A stretch of 64,000 nucleotides of DNA from a virus. The notes under the pieces are model-generated. The model made no database searches. It was given only the letters and a program-made list of their open reading frames with translations, and had not been told where the DNA came from. The stretch spans positions 27,807 through 91,806 of the IMG/VR virus record IMGVR_UViG_3300031957_001651; one strand, given 5' to 3'. Positions 63,323 through 64,000 of the stretch are shown in pieces; positions within the stretch are counted from its first letter, which is position 1, and each line of letters begins with the position of its first letter. The position numbers and the translations under genes are program-made.

Positions 63323-63575
63323 TGAGATTAGGAAGAACTGCTTTGCTTGTTTCACGAGTTTGAATCAAGCAGAGAGAGCAGTTGTTATGTATGGTGAGGA
63401 GGAGTATCGTAAATCATTAGACCTTGAGAATGATGATGCTCCCTGTTGGAAGATCCCAAGTAAGGAATCCACAACATTTGTAGGTTGGAACCCTATGTGT
63501 ATCCCAACAATGGATTACATAGTATGGAAACTAAAACGTCGTGAACAAATTGCCAGAGGTGAAATCATTGGATAA
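63303..63575 (+). CDS. hypothetical protein
   Basis: A 90-residue protein with four Cys (CFACF near residue 13, later C48 and C66 region) that might bind metal, and Trp-rich segments. It starts inside the preceding gene. Function unknown. Confidence 0.72.
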   Translation: MKHEIPDEIRKNCFACFTSLNQAERAVVMYGEEEYRKSLDLENDDAPCWKIPSKESTTFVGWNPMCIPTMDYIVWKLKRREQIARGEIIG

Positions 63576-63741
63576 GTTGACAAACGAAGAGATGAGGTCT
63601 AAAATTAAAGAGTTTTCTGCACTTCTTAGAAGTCAAAGAGAACACTGGGATAAGGAAGATCAAATTGGATTCACATATTCTTGTGATCTAATCTCACAAT
63701 CACTCATCACATTATACATTCGACTAGGAAAAACTGACTGA
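63541..63741 (+). CDS. small hypothetical protein (GTG start)
   Basis: A 66-residue helical protein. The GTG at 63541 gives MNKLPEVKSLDKLTNEEMRS and a 35-base overlap; a later ATG at 63592 would lose the conserved-looking start. It shares a base with purM. Function unknown. Confidence 0.68.
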   Translation: MNKLPEVKSLDKLTNEEMRSKIKEFSALLRSQREHWDKEDQIGFTYSCDLISQSLITLYIRLGKTD

Positions 63742-64000
63742 TGGACTACAAAACTTCTGGTGTTGACATTGAAAAAGGTAGAGCATTTGTAGAATATCTC
63801 AAGGTAATGGCACCTTCTATTGGTGGGTTCAATGGAATGATGGAGATCTCACCAGGATATGAGAAACCTGTGTTGGTATCTGGTGCTGATGGTGTCGGAA
63901 CTAAAATTAATATCTGTAGAATTGCTGATGATTACACCACTATTGGTCAGGATCTCGTTGCTATGTGCGTCAATGACGTTATATGTTCTGGTGCTAAACC
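63741..64000 (+). CDS. purM: AIR synthetase PurM (3' partial)
   Basis: Phosphoribosylaminoimidazole synthetase of purine synthesis, cut by the window end after 86 residues. DYKTSGVDIEKG at the N-terminus, VSGADGVGTKI (ATP-binding) and QDLVAMCVNDVICSGAKP are family signatures. It is co-transcribed with purC. Confidence 0.95.
   Translation, partial: MDYKTSGVDIEKGRAFVEYLKVMAPSIGGFNGMMEISPGYEKPVLVSGADGVGTKINICRIADDYTTIGQDLVAMCVNDVICSGAK

Noticed and set aside
1-64000. CRISPR arrays, insertion sequences or integrase/attachment sites
   Set aside because: No regularly spaced repeats, transposase motifs, terminal inverted repeats or integrase were seen; tRNA genes here have no duplicated 3' ends next to an integrase.

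Overview
The window looks like part of the genome of a T4-like cyanophage (a marine cyanomyovirus infecting Synechococcus or Prochlorococcus). It carries T4-type replication genes (gp43 polymerase, uvsX, gp41-type helicase, gp61-type primase, nrdA/nrdB) beside cyanobacterial photosynthesis and carbon genes (psbA, psbD, two hli genes, petE, petF, gnd, talC), pstS, mazG, purC and purM. The DNA is AT-rich, genes are packed with 1-20 base overlaps, and nearly all lie on the plus strand. Phage late promoters (TATAAATA or CTAAATA) and host-type sigma-70 promoters are both visible. Both window edges cut genes: gp43 lacks its N-terminus and purM lacks most of its C-terminus. I cannot tell the exact host from sequence alone.

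Layout. 1-7.35 kb: DNA polymerase, uvsX, helicase and mazG, interleaved with three 2-oxoglutarate/Fe(II) oxygenase-like genes. 7.38-13.5 kb: a late block behind late promoters, with a tRNA-Ala, a set of Lys/Glu-rich proteins that look like internal head proteins (one carrying a nucleotidyltransferase domain), and a beta-rich structural protein. 13.5-19.1 kb: primase, nrdA and nrdB with small partners. 19.2-22.4 kb: a GIY-YIG-like nuclease, three tRNA genes (Arg, Asn, Gly) behind a consensus sigma-70 promoter, and small zinc-ribbon and membrane proteins. 22.4-41.1 kb: a large sugar and glycan block, with carbamoyltransferase, a ManC-type cupin, Gmd, Fcl, a GDP-mannose 3,5-epimerase homologue, three fucosyltransferase-like proteins, at least five other glycosyltransferases, two methyltransferase-like proteins, an asparagine synthetase homologue and more oxygenases, plus a tRNA with a CAT anticodon. 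41.1-48.7 kb: hli, ferredoxin, peroxiredoxin, a tail-lysozyme-like protein, two secreted beta-barrel proteins, pstS under a Pho-box-like array, a secreted HExxH protein, plastocyanin and gnd. 48.7-52.9 kb: a run of tiny membrane and soluble proteins and a staphylococcal-type nuclease. 53.6-55.3 kb: the only minus-strand genes, three exported proteins. 55.4-59.2 kb: psbA, psbD and talC. 59.3-64 kb: an HNH nuclease, glutaredoxin, small proteins, purC and purM.

How the parts fit. The photosystem, electron-carrier and pentose-phosphate genes would keep light energy and NADPH flowing during infection. mazG, nrdAB, glutaredoxin, purC and purM would feed nucleotide supply, and pstS phosphate uptake. 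The glycan block can convert GDP-mannose to GDP-fucose and probably GDP-L-galactose and add such sugars to a glycan, either on the virion or on the host surface. Early genes seem to use host RNA polymerase, at least five times with a perfect or near-perfect TTGAC-N17-TATAAT promoter. Late genes use the phage late motif, and two places superimpose both signals.

The observations I rate highest are capsid-targeting-like N-termini on late-operon proteins including an enzyme, the three-branch GDP-sugar set with a 3,5-epimerase homologue, a Pho-box-like array in front of the beta-barrel/pstS pair, and promoters placed so that their transcripts would escape an adjacent terminator. Functions are inferred from motifs recognised by eye; no database search was run.
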